From Amoebophrya sp. A120 (taxonomy: Eukaryota; Sar; Dinophyceae; Syndiniales; Amoebophryaceae): a DNA stretch of 64,000 bases. The stretch covers positions 6,912,743-6,976,742 of the forward strand of contig CAJINV010000002.1 in NCBI GenBank assembly GCA_905178155.1. The letters run 5' to 3'. The notes under the pieces are model-generated. The model worked only from the letters and a program-made list of their open reading frames with translations. It was not told the origin of the DNA and ran no database searches. Position 1 is the first letter of the stretch. Each line of letters starts with the position of its first letter. Below, piece by piece: positions 1 through 10,134 of the stretch. The position numbers and the translations under genes were made by a program.

Positions 1-1
1 G

Positions 2-1191
2 GACGAGGCTCTTCGACAGGAACTGGAAACGGCGAAAATGAAGGTCGCGAAACTGGAGGAAGTGCTGCGGGAAAAGGAAGAAGTATTTATCTATTTTGGA
101 TGATCGTCTTTTTGTAAGAGATGAGCATGAAGTAAGAGGATGAGCGACTGGTGCGAGAGATGCGTGAGAGTTCTTTCCTCACCACAACCGCAAGGAATCG
201 ACTCCGGTTCCTTCATCAAAAAGTCTATTGAGATGAAACTATTCTGGCTAAAGATAAAGAACCTAGAAATCCATGCAAATTTCAACAAGAATCCACTTTC
301 GGAGATCTGCCTTGCAAACCTCCAGCTAATATCACTATTTCACTACTACAGCAACAAGGAACCTCCTTGAACCTGCTGCAGCAGACCTTCGAGGACCTGA
401 CGGCCGAGCACGACCAGACCCTCCGCCGCTTAGCCGCGGTGAGGGAGGAAAATGAGGCGCTGAAGAACAAAACTACAGGTGGTACCAATTCTACTTCCGG
501 TGGAGGAGCGACAGCATCTACTTCTTCCGCAGGCAATGCAAACCACTCCTCTGGCGTAAATTCGACTTTGCAGCGGACCATCAATCCCAAATCTCCCAGT
601 TCGTCCAACAGCAAGGAATCCACAGCTACCCCACTGCACGACAACGATTCCGAGGCCCAGCAGCAACAGATCGACGCACTGCAGAAGCAGGTCAAGGGGT
701 TACACCGAGATTTGGAGCGACTCCTCCGGGAAAAGGAAGAACATTTTTTCGAGAAAGAAAATTTCGTCGATAGAAGGTTAGTTCTGTCCATGGCCTCGCA
801 ACTCCAGAGCGAGCCAAAACCGGCGCTGAAGGACAAGATTTTAGCGCAGATGATCGAAGTGCTCTGTGTCGACGAAACGTGGAAGCAGTTGATGCCCCAG
901 AGACCGGTGTCGACGCGGAACTCCAGAGACGACCTTGGGCGGGGCGCTAACGGAAAGCCCGCGCCCCTGTCCGATGCGCTGATTGATTTTGTCGATCGGG
1001 AGATCGAAGGGGCGGAAACGGGAGTAGTAGTCGGGGGCAGTAGATCTCCAGGCGCGGGGACGGGAGGAGGTGGTCCTTCTGTGGGCGCTGGCGGGATCAC
1101 GCCGACCGGGATTGCTGGTAGTTCTGCAGCGAGCAGTGGAAACAGCAATTCGGCGGGGTCTAGTCCGAGCTTTCCCGCCGTGCCGGGATAG
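2..1191 (+). CDS. Golgin-like coiled-coil protein, C-terminal part (5' truncated)
   Basis: Partial gene entering from the left edge. Exon A runs from base 2 to 82, a GT-AG intron spans 83-351 (phase 0) and exon B is 352-1191, ending in TAG. The first exon and the start of the second encode charged heptad-like coiled coil (LEEVLREKEE; LTAEHDQTLRRLAAVREENEALKNK). A Ser/Gly/Asn linker and a second coiled coil (IDALQKQVKGLHRDLERLLREKEE) follow. Next comes a compact block beginning FVDRRLVLSMASQL and containing KDKILAQMIEVLCVDETWK, which resembles the GRAB (GRIP-related Arf-binding) domain of Rud3/GMAP-210 golgins, where a VD-(K/R)-RLV start and a leucine-rich helix pair are typical. A Gly/Ser-rich tail ends the protein. 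If right, it would be a cis-Golgi tether recruited by an Arf GTPase. Coiled coil is seen directly; the golgin assignment is an inference from one short motif. Confidence 0.6.
83..351 (+). other. Canonical GT-AG spliceosomal intron (phase 0)
   Basis: Donor GTATTT follows ...GAAGAA and the acceptor is ACTACAG. Both flanking exons are in phase 0 and encode coiled coil. It shows no inverted repeat or terminal duplication, unlike the introner class elsewhere in this window. Confidence 0.7.
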
Positions 1192-2054
1192 AAGCAGCTG
1201 TCACAGTATTGATGAAGCCAAAGGTGGTCGTGAAAACCACACTTCGAAACGACATAGCGACTTTTTTTCTCATGAAAATAGAATAGTACTACCTCCTACG
1301 ACGCGACGCGAGTGTAAGTTTGTAAATTTCTCTACCACATGCACTCCTGGTCGAATGAAGACCAGGCGCTGGCTGTCGTAACGTGCGCGTAGACGAGAAG
1401 CGAGAGGAAGGGCTCCTGTTAGTTTGAAAGCTCACCTCATGAAGATGATCTTCTCACGACCCAGTCCGGTAATTTTAATTCATCGATCATGGTAAAATTT
1501 GATGAACGACTTCGATGAAAAATTATTTTTCGAAAGAACACGATCGAAGTACAACTAGTAGAAGGAGAAACAGTTGTCGGTGAAAAATTGAAAGAATTCT
1601 GCAGCTCGGTCTCTTTTGGAAAAGGATCACTGCTCGGATATATGATTCATCGGTCAACAGCAGCTGGCACCAAGTCCAAAACCGAGTTTCGCTTTTTTGC
1701 AGCCAACTTTCAAAGTTAATGTGATACAGCAGGGAAATAACGGAAACTACGAAAAAAGTGACGACGACCAGTGCGAGCTTTATATACTTTTAGTTACCTC
1801 GACGCCATTTTGATTTCTGAATGCACAAACCTGCTTACAACGAACACAATCAGAAGTTACCTTTTACCATTACCACACTTACTCACTATTCAACACGAAC
1901 GACGCGTAGCGTGACCTCACTTTTACTTCTCGATCCGACACCTTTATTGAGCTTCAGTGCTTAGTAGATCTTTGTACTTACTCCAAGATCTTTCTGCTCG
2001 TTTTAATACTCGACACCTTCCAGTACACTCACAAGTCAAACGATTTTGTTCGAG
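1192..2054. other. Intergenic region, no gene seen
   Basis: AT-richer spacer between the golgin-like gene and the ABC transporter. No ORF with coding character, no RNA gene and no repeat pair was recognised. It presumably carries the polyadenylation site of the first gene and the promoter or trans-splice acceptor of the next, but no specific signal can be pointed to. Confidence 0.5.
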
Positions 2055-5000
2055 ATGAGCATGACCTCGTCTACTGCTCCACCTCGAACAGCTGCCGCCT
2101 GCAAGGGCGGCGCTCTTGCTCTTGAGTGGCGTAACATCACGATTGAGGTGGACGGAGGGAAAAAAATCTTGGACAACGTTTCGGGGTTCCTACCCGCGGG
2201 CGAGACCCTCGCCATCCTCGGTCCGTCCGGTTCGGGGAAAACCACGTTGTTGTCTCTTCTTGCGGGCGTTTTCCGGGATGACGGAAAGATGAAGATCACC
2301 GGCGACATCATCGTCGGGAACGAGATGGCCGATAAGGAAGCGAAGTCCGATATCCTGAGTAAAAATGTCCCCACACCATAGTCAAGATGGGGAATCGGCT
2401 AGACAAATCCACAAGTTTTGGCTGTTTTCTTGCATCACTATGTCGCTCCAGCGCCTGCGGAGGCTTGCCTCCAAAGCTATGCTGGACAATGGCAATGTCG
2501 GTGCGGTTGTTTTAGCATCACAAATTTGCATTCGTAGTGTAGTGCTGTTTGAGCTAGCTCAGCAGCATGACAGACAGAGCATACCATGCTGATTGCAGCA
2601 TGACAAATTGCAAAACACGACTAGAAACTGCTTCTCATGGGACTCCGCATGAGAAACATTCTCAGCATGCCGATTTGCATTACAACTTTGGGGTGGGGAC
2701 GTTTTTAAATAGGATATCCGATGCGAGGATGCATGCGTATTCCAAGCACATGAATTACATCCGCATCGTGGAGCAGTACGACACGTTTCTCGGTTCCTCC
2801 ACGGTCTGGGATATGCATTGCAAATATGTCTCGGTCTGGAAAAATGCCAGGTTTGTCATGCTGTGCTAGCATGACTGTCAAGTCTGTCATGCAAGGTACC
2901 CAAAACTGCCACTTTTGTGTCATGCAAAAACCCAGTTTCTCATGCAGAATAGGCAACACCTAGCGACTCAAAAACCTGTCATGCTGAGCCGTCATTTCTG
3001 GCGTTCTGTTGATTCGCCAACCAGCATCACAAGTTTCCAGACCCAGACATATTTGCATTTCATATGGGAGCACATGATGCTAAACGCCAGCCTGCGCCTT
3101 TCCCATTTGAAGTCCGACGAGGAACGGGAAGAGAAGGTCGTGAGAATCCTGAGTCGGTTGCGGTTGCAAGGGTTCGAAACCGTAAAACTCCAGTCTTTGT
3201 CCGGCGGGCAGAAGAAGCGGCTGTCTGTCGCGGAGGAACTTTTGTCGAACCCCGCGATCTTGTTTCTCGACGAGCCGACGTCTGGGCTGGACTCCACCGT
3301 CGCGCGGGAAGTGGTCGAAATTTTCTACGATACCAAGCACATTGATCAGTGCGGGGAGGCGCTAGCACGGAAGATGTCGATTCCATCTGGACAAGATGAT
3401 GGCGCAGCTGGTGCGACGAGTAGGACCTCCAAACAACGGACAAAATCGGCAACAAGCATGAGATCTGGCACTGCTGGTGAGCCGACAAGCGCGACCTATC
3501 TGTACGGCGAAAGCATGATGTACTCCCGGGAGCCCCGATACGCGCAGTTTCAGTCCGGCGACAGTCGCAAGTCTGCCTCTTTCATCGAGGAAGGCGGTTT
3601 GGAGCCGAAATCCCTGACCGACCGTGCATTCGACGAAATTTATGAAAATGTCCAAAACGACGCCAGCGGACGAACCAGCGGCGCAGCGGGAAGAATCGAT
3701 TTTCTTCCAGACGCACCGACCACCGCGTGGGATCGTGCGCGCCAGCGCGTGGAGGTAGCGAAAAAACTGAAGAATAAGAACGCTGAAGAAGAGGATGAAC
3801 ATTTGACGACGATCATCTACACCATTCACCAATATCCTTTGCAAACGTATAGCACTTGCAGTCAATTGAAATCATGCGCCGTGATAAATCTGAGTCTCTA
3901 CCTCTAGTACCTGGTCTAGCATGACAAGTTGTGCTCTACTTTGTAGTCCTTGAAAAAATTTGTATATATGCAACTTTCGATTAGTGCGTGTGCGATAGTT
4001 TTGCATTGCATAACCAACCGTCTTCACTCATCTGGTCCTGGTTCAAACATTCCATGTTTCTGTCCCAGGGAAAAACCATTTATTTCGGCCCCGGTAGTGA
4101 TGTGGTCGATTACTTGGAGAAAAATCTGAAAAACGTGACGTGCCCAAAGGGCTACAGCGCGTCCGAGTTCGTGTTAGACACGATCAACGACAAGGAGGCC
4201 GTCGATAAAATCACAGAGGTCCGCACGCAAGAAAATCATTCGGCAAAAGAGATCAACGCAATCGCGGCGGAGGCTTTGGAACACATGCGGCGAGACGGCC
4301 GCAGCGGAAAGAACAACAACAGCACTGATGATAAGGAGAAAGCCCTTTACGCCCCGTGGTCGACCCAGTACCGCGTTTTGTGGACCCGTTGTTTCCGCGA
4401 CCGCTTGAGGGACGTGAATAAGACGAGACTCACCGTGATCGGGTCCGCGGTGATGCTGCTCCTGCTTTCGCTGTGTTTCTGGCAGAACGGAGAAACACCG
4501 CAGCAGGCCGGGGCAAGGTCCGGAGCGATGTTCATTTTACTCACGTTTCCGATCATGAGCGAGGTTTTCAGCTACATGATCGGCATCATCCTCCTGCAGC
4601 CACAGATTTGCCGCGAGTACAAGACGAAAAGGCTCTATTACATCGGTCCCTACTGGCTGGCGCAGCGCACCGGGACTATCCTGTTCGACTACCTGCAGCT
4701 CGCGGTGTTGTACGTGACTTCACTCTACTGGACGATCGGTTTCTTTCCGGATTTTTCCCCGGTGAAGTATTTCGAGTTGTTGGCGTACATATTGGTGACC
4801 CAGACTATCGGCCACGGGTACGGGATTCTCCTCGGAAACATTGTGACCGATCCGGGGAAGATGCCTTTTCTCTCGTCGATTATGGTGCTGCCGTTCCTCT
4901 TCATCAATCCAGCGCTGGCACAGGGATTGAAGATCCCGCTCTATTTGTGCTGGCTGAACTACATTTCTCCCTTCTACTGGTCTTCGAAACTGCTCGTGTG

Positions 5001-5475
5001 GTGGGCCTGGAAGGACTTTGTGATGCAGGATTTGGATCCGACTGCGGAGGAACTGACGACGTACGCGAACTACTGTGTGTACCAAGATAACACCGGGCAA
5101 GTCTACACGTGCGACGTGATTCACCAAAGCCACACCCTTATCCCGGCCGCTGATTGGTTTAACGAAGGCAAGCCGTTTCTCCGGTTAGAGGGGAATAAAC
5201 TCCTGCCCGCGCAGTTCAAGATCGACCCAACGCAACCGTTCTGGGAGTTCTGGCTCGCGCTGATCATGTGCTTCGTGCTCATCGTAGTGCACAACGCTTT
5301 GGCCTTTACGACCTTCGCGTTCCGGCACAAGTACACGTGCAGCTGCTCGGCGATGTGCAGCAGCCGACGGAAAAAATTTGCGAACGCGGGTCGGAAAAGG
5401 AAGCTTGCTGGCGGTAGTCTCGTTGGGGAGGCCGAAGTTGCGGGAGACGACGATAAGAAACCACTTTTGCCATGA
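2055..5475 (+). CDS. ABCG (white/WBC)-family half-transporter
   Basis: Exons 2055-2350, 2722-2811, 3070-3832 and 4018-5475 join to 868 aa. The order is nucleotide-binding domain then membrane domain, as in ABCG half-transporters, which work as dimers and export lipids or xenobiotics. Walker A GPSGSGKT is at about residue 56; the Q-loop (IVEQYD) lies in the 90-bp second exon; signature LSGGQ is at about 172; Walker B plus D-loop [12 protein letters not shown] is near 196; the H-loop TIHQPSS at about 382 is split by the third intron. A hydrophilic insert of roughly 150 aa separates Walker B from the H-loop, which is unusual. The C-terminal half has about six hydrophobic segments and ends in a Lys/Arg-rich tail. 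Start: ATG 2055, the first Met that keeps the Walker A frame. All three introns are introner-like and each junction restores a conserved ABCG motif, so the model is secure. The substrate is unknown. Confidence 0.93.
2351..2716. mobile_element. Introner-like element I1 in the ABCG gene
   Basis: 366 bp. Starts TATCCTGAGTAAAAATGTCC and ends with its imperfect inverse (...GACGTTTTTAAATAGGATA). Flanked by direct repeats TCCGA at 2346-2350 and 2717-2721. Removing the element and one TCCGA joins EAKSD to [20 protein letters not shown] and recovers the Q-loop. No GT-AG choice exists within the repeat slippage range. The element contains in-frame stops. Confidence 0.9.
2812..3064. mobile_element. Introner-like element I2 in the ABCG gene
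   Basis: 253 bp, flanked by TGGGA at 2807-2811 and 3065-3069. The left end TATGCATTGCAAATATGTCT is the inverse of the right end (AGACATATTTGCATTTCATA). Removal joins ...GSSTVW to [11 protein letters not shown], as expected after an ABCG Q-loop (TVxE). Its terminal sequence matches element I5 in a different gene, so the two belong to one family. Confidence 0.92.
3833..4012. mobile_element. Introner-like element I3 in the ABCG gene, reversed copy of the I7/I10 family
   Basis: 180 bp, flanked by ACCAA at 3828-3832 and 4013-4017. The left end is TATCCTTTGCAAACGTATAG and the right end is ...GCGATAGTTTTGCATTGCATA. The right end, read on the other strand, matches the left ends of I7 and I10 (TATGCATTGCAAAA...), so this copy is inserted in the opposite orientation. 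Removal restores the H-loop TIHQPSS. Confidence 0.9.
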
Positions 5476-7585
5476 GATGTACGAGGGTGACGAGAAAATC
5501 ACAAAACAGCCCTCAACTGATTTTTTTGATGTAGTTGTGATTTCGTCATCGTCGATATCGCTTCTAGGCCTGCTACCGCCGCTTTAAATTTAGATTAGAC
5601 CCTAGCACGTAGTAATGTATGATAAACATGATGATTTCATTTTGGTTTTTGTTGTGTTGATTGACTTTCACGCCAAGATCGATGCGTATCCACGATGGCG
5701 CACGATGCGGGTGCATCATCCGCAGCTGCGTCATGATCTTGTTGTGATGCGACAACGCAATAGTGCTGCTGTATTTTTTCGTACAACCCCAACCTTAACC
5801 TTTACCTTTCCCATACTGAAAGCGTTTTCCAACCTATTGGAGCCGCCCTAAAATGTGAATTTTGCGGGCACTCTCCAACAACTACAACTAGACGCATTTC
5901 TGTTTCTTGAACTGATTAAGCGAAAACCGGTTCCTCCATGATCTTCTTGGAACAGACAAGGAGCGATGAAATTCATTGAAGAGATAGAGACTTATTTATT
6001 TCTTTCATAACTGTTGAAGCTCCGGCGAGACATCCTCTACATTTGTAGCAGTTGCTGGAATTGCAATTGATATCATGACTGTCATGGAGAACCTCCAGAA
6101 GAAGCGGTTGCGTTTGTTGATTGGAACGTGGTATAATGGAGGAGGTGTTTCTTGCACGCGACCTTTGTTACTCACAAAAACCCTCTACGCACGAAGGGGC
6201 TCAACTTTTTAGTTTGTCCCTTTATCCGAAATGCTCTGCTTGGAAGCCCTGCTCCAACAAATCGAAGCAACGAGGAAACTGTTTGGCTCCTGCTGAGCAT
6301 GGCCAATTAAGAACAGCAGTTGCGCTAGATGTGAGCACGCAATTGAAAGTGCTTTTGCTGTTCGACGCCCGACTGGCGCACAACTTCACTTTCCACAAGA
6401 GCGACGAGAAACATTTGTACTGCTATTTTATCTGAGAAGCAGGGGAGTCTCATCGGCAACGTTCTGAGTTGTTTCTCTTCATCTCTTGCGTTCTGTGGTA
6501 GTTTTTGTTTTGAGTTTGAGAGGCCTTGTTCTGATTTTTGCTCACAAAATGCACTACGTAGAAGGTGAACGAATGGGCGTTGGGCTTCGTTGCGTGGCCG
6601 GCCGATCGTTCTCTGGCTGGCACGCACGGCGGCGGCCGTTTGCGCACGCAGGGGCCGGGCGGTCCGACATTGGCGGCGGAGTGTGGCCATCCACTCGGGG
6701 AAGCAGATTCTGCCAGCGTATTTCCACGCCCCTGATGTTCGGCGAGGGAGCTGCGAGCCGGATTCCGAAAAAAGTTGCGAAGCGCGAAGGCGGGCCGTGG
6801 AAGAGCGGGGCCGGCGCGAGCGGAGCCCTTGGCTCGGCGTGTTGGTTGTGTTGCTGCGCTGCCTGGCGCGCGCCTGTGAGTGTGGCGCTGTGGAATGCAT
6901 AGCAGCGCCCTGCCGGCGGCGCCCCTGCCGGTTCGTTGCCTTGCCGTAGCCCGCCCGGGCTGCCGGCGTTTTCCCCGCTCGCTGCCGGCGCGGCTGCGCG
7001 CCCCATTGTTTCTGCGGACTCCCGCTCCGCTCGCGCCCTCTTCCGTTGCCGATGCGCTTTAGCCGCAGCCATGGCAGGGGGCCCCGCAAGCCGCCCCACC
7101 CGGCCGGGCGAGCGCGCCCTGGCTGTTCCAGCTTCTAGGCAGGGAGATCAAGTCGGCGCCGGCCGTGTCTTCGAAGGCTTTCTTCAAAGCGCGGAGCAGC
7201 CTCGTCTGGGCCTGTTTCGATACAGCTTGCCCCGGGCGAATGAACGAACCAGACAAAGAGATCCACTGTGACCTGCTTGTTTGTTTCGAGTGACCGCTCT
7301 TGGCTCCTCTCTAAGAGCCCCGCGGCCGTGTGTCATCGTGCCTGACAACTGTTCCCCCGGCGGGCGGCGCACCTGAAGATGGAGCTACAGAACTTGTGTT
7401 GTTCCTGTTTGGAGTATATTGCTTTGTTCTCGGAGCGAAAATCCTTCTAGTCGTTGTTGGCTTGTCTTATCGGTCCTTCTGCACGCGGCCCAGATGCATC
7501 AGACCATTTTTACGAAGCAAGTGCCCCTCGCGCGCGCTGTTTAAAGGAAAGCTACACTCGTTATCTCCCCCACACCTCCACGGAA
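5476..7585. other. Intergenic region with GC-rich island (about 6590-7250)
   Basis: The first part (5476-6550) is ordinary AT/GC-mixed spacer. From about 6590 to 7250 the base composition changes abruptly to very GC-rich DNA dense in GGCGCC, CGGCGG and GCGCGC words, giving long overlapping ORFs in several frames on both strands. These lack any recognisable domain and have the amino-acid make-up of random GC-rich DNA (Ala/Arg/Pro), so I do not call them genes. Confidence 0.6.
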
Positions 7586-10134
7586 ATGGCAAAGTCGTCG
7601 CGCCGTCCAGTACACGCAAGTGTCCTCGCAGCCATACCCTCCGCCATACTTCTGTACCAAGCTGCTATTCTCCCGGCAGAGACCCATGCCTTCTACGTTG
7701 ATTCTGCTTCCTGGAGGTCCGCCGGTGGCTCCCTTTTCAGCGTCCACCACGGAGACACGTTGAACATAATTTTGCGACAATTGAACGTCACGGAGGAACA
7801 GGAGAAACATGATCGGGAGCAGGAAGAGGAAAATCGGAAGGCGGACAGGAACATTCTGCGCAAGAAGAACCAAACCAACAGCACCTCATCGAAAACTTCA
7901 CATGGGAAAAAGCAAACATCATTTCCCGAGCAGTGGTAACACTTCGCTTTATTCTTTGCAAATGGCTGCTTCTCAATCACCGTTGTTCATGGCAGGATTG
8001 ATAGGGCTACTCGATCAAACTCAGAAAAAATTCACTATCGTGCACTCAGTAAATGCAACTCGTTTCAGGTTTCCCCAGGTTTTCGACCACTTCGCATCAT
8101 CTTCAAGTTCCTCCTCCTCCCAAACATCGAAAAACGACACCTCCACCTGGCCCCAGCGTTTTTTCGAGAACGACCAGCATTTCCAGCCGAATGGTCCGGT
8201 TTTCCTGATGATCGGTGGCGAAGGGGAGATCAGTGACGCGTACGTGTCGGACAGGTTTCTGGCGGCCTATTTCGCGAAGCAGTTCAACGGCAGCGTGTTG
8301 GCGTTGGAGCACCGGTTCTACGGGAAGTCGCAGCCGTTCAACGGGGACTTGTCGGATCTGCAACTGCTCTCCTCCCAGCAAGCGCTGGCGGATTTGGTCG
8401 GCTTTGTCAGGGCGCAGAAGGACGGGAGGGTAGATGGTCTTGGTGGTGAACAAGAACAGAAGGAAGACTCATCTCTTGTTAGAACGGAGCGAAATAAATC
8501 GAGTTCGACGGAAACTCTAACTGCGAAATACGCCAACTCAAAGTTCATCTGTCTCGGCGGCTCTTACCCGGGAAACCTGGCGGCCTGGTTCCGGCAAAAG
8601 TACCCCGATGTCGTACACGGGTGCTTGTCGTTTTCCGCACCTGTTTTCGCAAAAAAAGACTTCTACGAGTACGGACAGATGGTCTACAAGGCGCTCGATG
8701 TGTCGAGGCTGGAAGCAGGAGATGTGGCTGCACCAGACACAACTGCAACTACAATAGAGAGGACAGGGCGAGAACAAATTGAAAAAAAACGAGCCAGCAA
8801 GAGCTCATCTTCAACAGCGCCTACTCCTTCTTCCGCGGCATCAGCGACCTCCAGAGCCGCATCTGCCTCCACAGCACGAGACGTGAGTGCCAAGCTCTTG
8901 CAGGGCTACGAAGCGATTCTGACGGAGCTGAAGACCGGCACGCCGAAGGCGACGGAGCGGATTAGGAAGAAACTAAACGCCTGTCCGTTCACGATTCTAT
9001 CCGATGCGGATATTGCCAACGTGGAGAGCATTTTGACGGGCGTCACGGCCGGCGTGGTCCAGTACAACAACACCTTGCCGGAAGGACGAAAAATTTCCGA
9101 CGTTCGTAAGCTCATCGAGAAAGCTGAGACGCCGGAAGCCGCAGCGTGGGGCGTTTTTGAGCAGTTCTCGGAGTACTTTCTAGCGAGTTTAGCGAAAGTG
9201 TCGCGGATTGGGAGGAGTGCAAATGCGGTTGTAAGGGGTGGAGAACGGGAAAAGATTTTGCTGAAGAAGGCAGCGCCAACAAGTAGAAGATCAGGGGCGT
9301 CAAGGAGGTAGGAAACTAAAAATGCTGATAAGTAGATACTGATACACCCTGTGAGTAGAATCATGACTATGACACAAATTGAAATTGAAAATAAAGCGCA
9401 ACTTCTCCGAAATTTCATCATGATTTGAAACACTGGTACTTAGGTCCGTCCGAAGCCTTCCATCCTCTCCTACGATCGCATCTCTGAACAGCACAACAAA
9501 GTACACCCGGAACAATATTACCAATAACGACACTGCAACGAACGTGACAAACCGCACTTCCTCCACTTCTGCGCAACACAAAGGGCGGACGCGCTCAGAG
9601 AAGCACGCTGAACAGGACAGTTGCGTCGATTACAGCCAGCGGATTGAGTACACTTCCCTCGTCCCCGACTCCGCAGCGGCCGCGCGGTCCTGGGTGTACC
9701 AAACCTGCAACGAGTTCGGGTACTTTCAAACGTCCCGCGTTTCTCTACACAACAAAACGATGTACACCTCGGGGGTGTCGGACCCGAGTCTGTGGGACGG
9801 GATTTGCGAGAACGTGTTCGGCATTTACGACACGGAAACCCGAATCGCGAACACCCGGAGTTACTACGATATCGAGGAGATTCCGGACAGAACGGTGTTC
9901 ATCAACGGGGCCCTGGACCCCTGGAGCACGTTGTCACGGAAGCCGAATGGGGAAAAAACGAGTTATTTGGTCCCGCACGGGTCGCACTGTGTCGGTTTGT
10001 ACGGCCACCCGGGGGATGACAAGGTAATGCCGGCGGCGCAGGAGTTGCAGCTGGAATTGGAAAAAACGGTGAAGGGGTGGCTGTTTGGTGGAGAAAAGGA
10101 TGAGGAAGAAGAGGAGCAGGAAGTTTTTAATTGA
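7586..10134 (+). CDS. Secreted serine carboxypeptidase, peptidase family S28 (Pro-X carboxypeptidase/DPP7-like)
   Basis: Exons 7586-7935, 8069-9307 and 9444-10134 give 759 aa; both introns are GT-AG. The N-terminus (ATG 7586) has a basic start and a hydrophobic stretch ending near ETHAF, a likely signal peptide, so the enzyme probably works in the secretory or lysosome-like route. The first splice creates EQWFPQVFDHF, the S28 WxxQxxDHF start motif. Further S28 marks are TWPQRFF and GPVFLMIGGEGE, nucleophile Ser282 in GGSYPG, Asp688 in NGALDPW and His711 in HGSHC, a complete triad. Family enzymes cleave at proline near peptide termini. It is longer than usual (about 500 aa) because of hydrophilic Ser/Ala/Lys-rich inserts after DGRVDG, in the middle (SSSSTAPTPSS...) and around the second intron. 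The exact substrate (Pro-X carboxypeptidase versus dipeptidyl peptidase) cannot be read from sequence. Confidence 0.93.
7936..8068 (+). other. Canonical GT-AG intron (133 bp) in the S28 peptidase gene
   Basis: Donor CAGTG^GTAACA, acceptor TTTCAG^G, phase 2. Splicing creates a Trp codon and the diagnostic WFPQVFDHF motif. Confidence 0.85.
9308..9443 (+). other. Canonical GT-AG intron (136 bp) in the S28 peptidase gene
   Basis: Donor AGGAG^GTAGGA and acceptor CTTAG^G, phase 2. Removing it bypasses the stop at 9309-9311 and links the Ser-nucleophile half to the Asp/His half of the catalytic triad. Confidence 0.75.
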
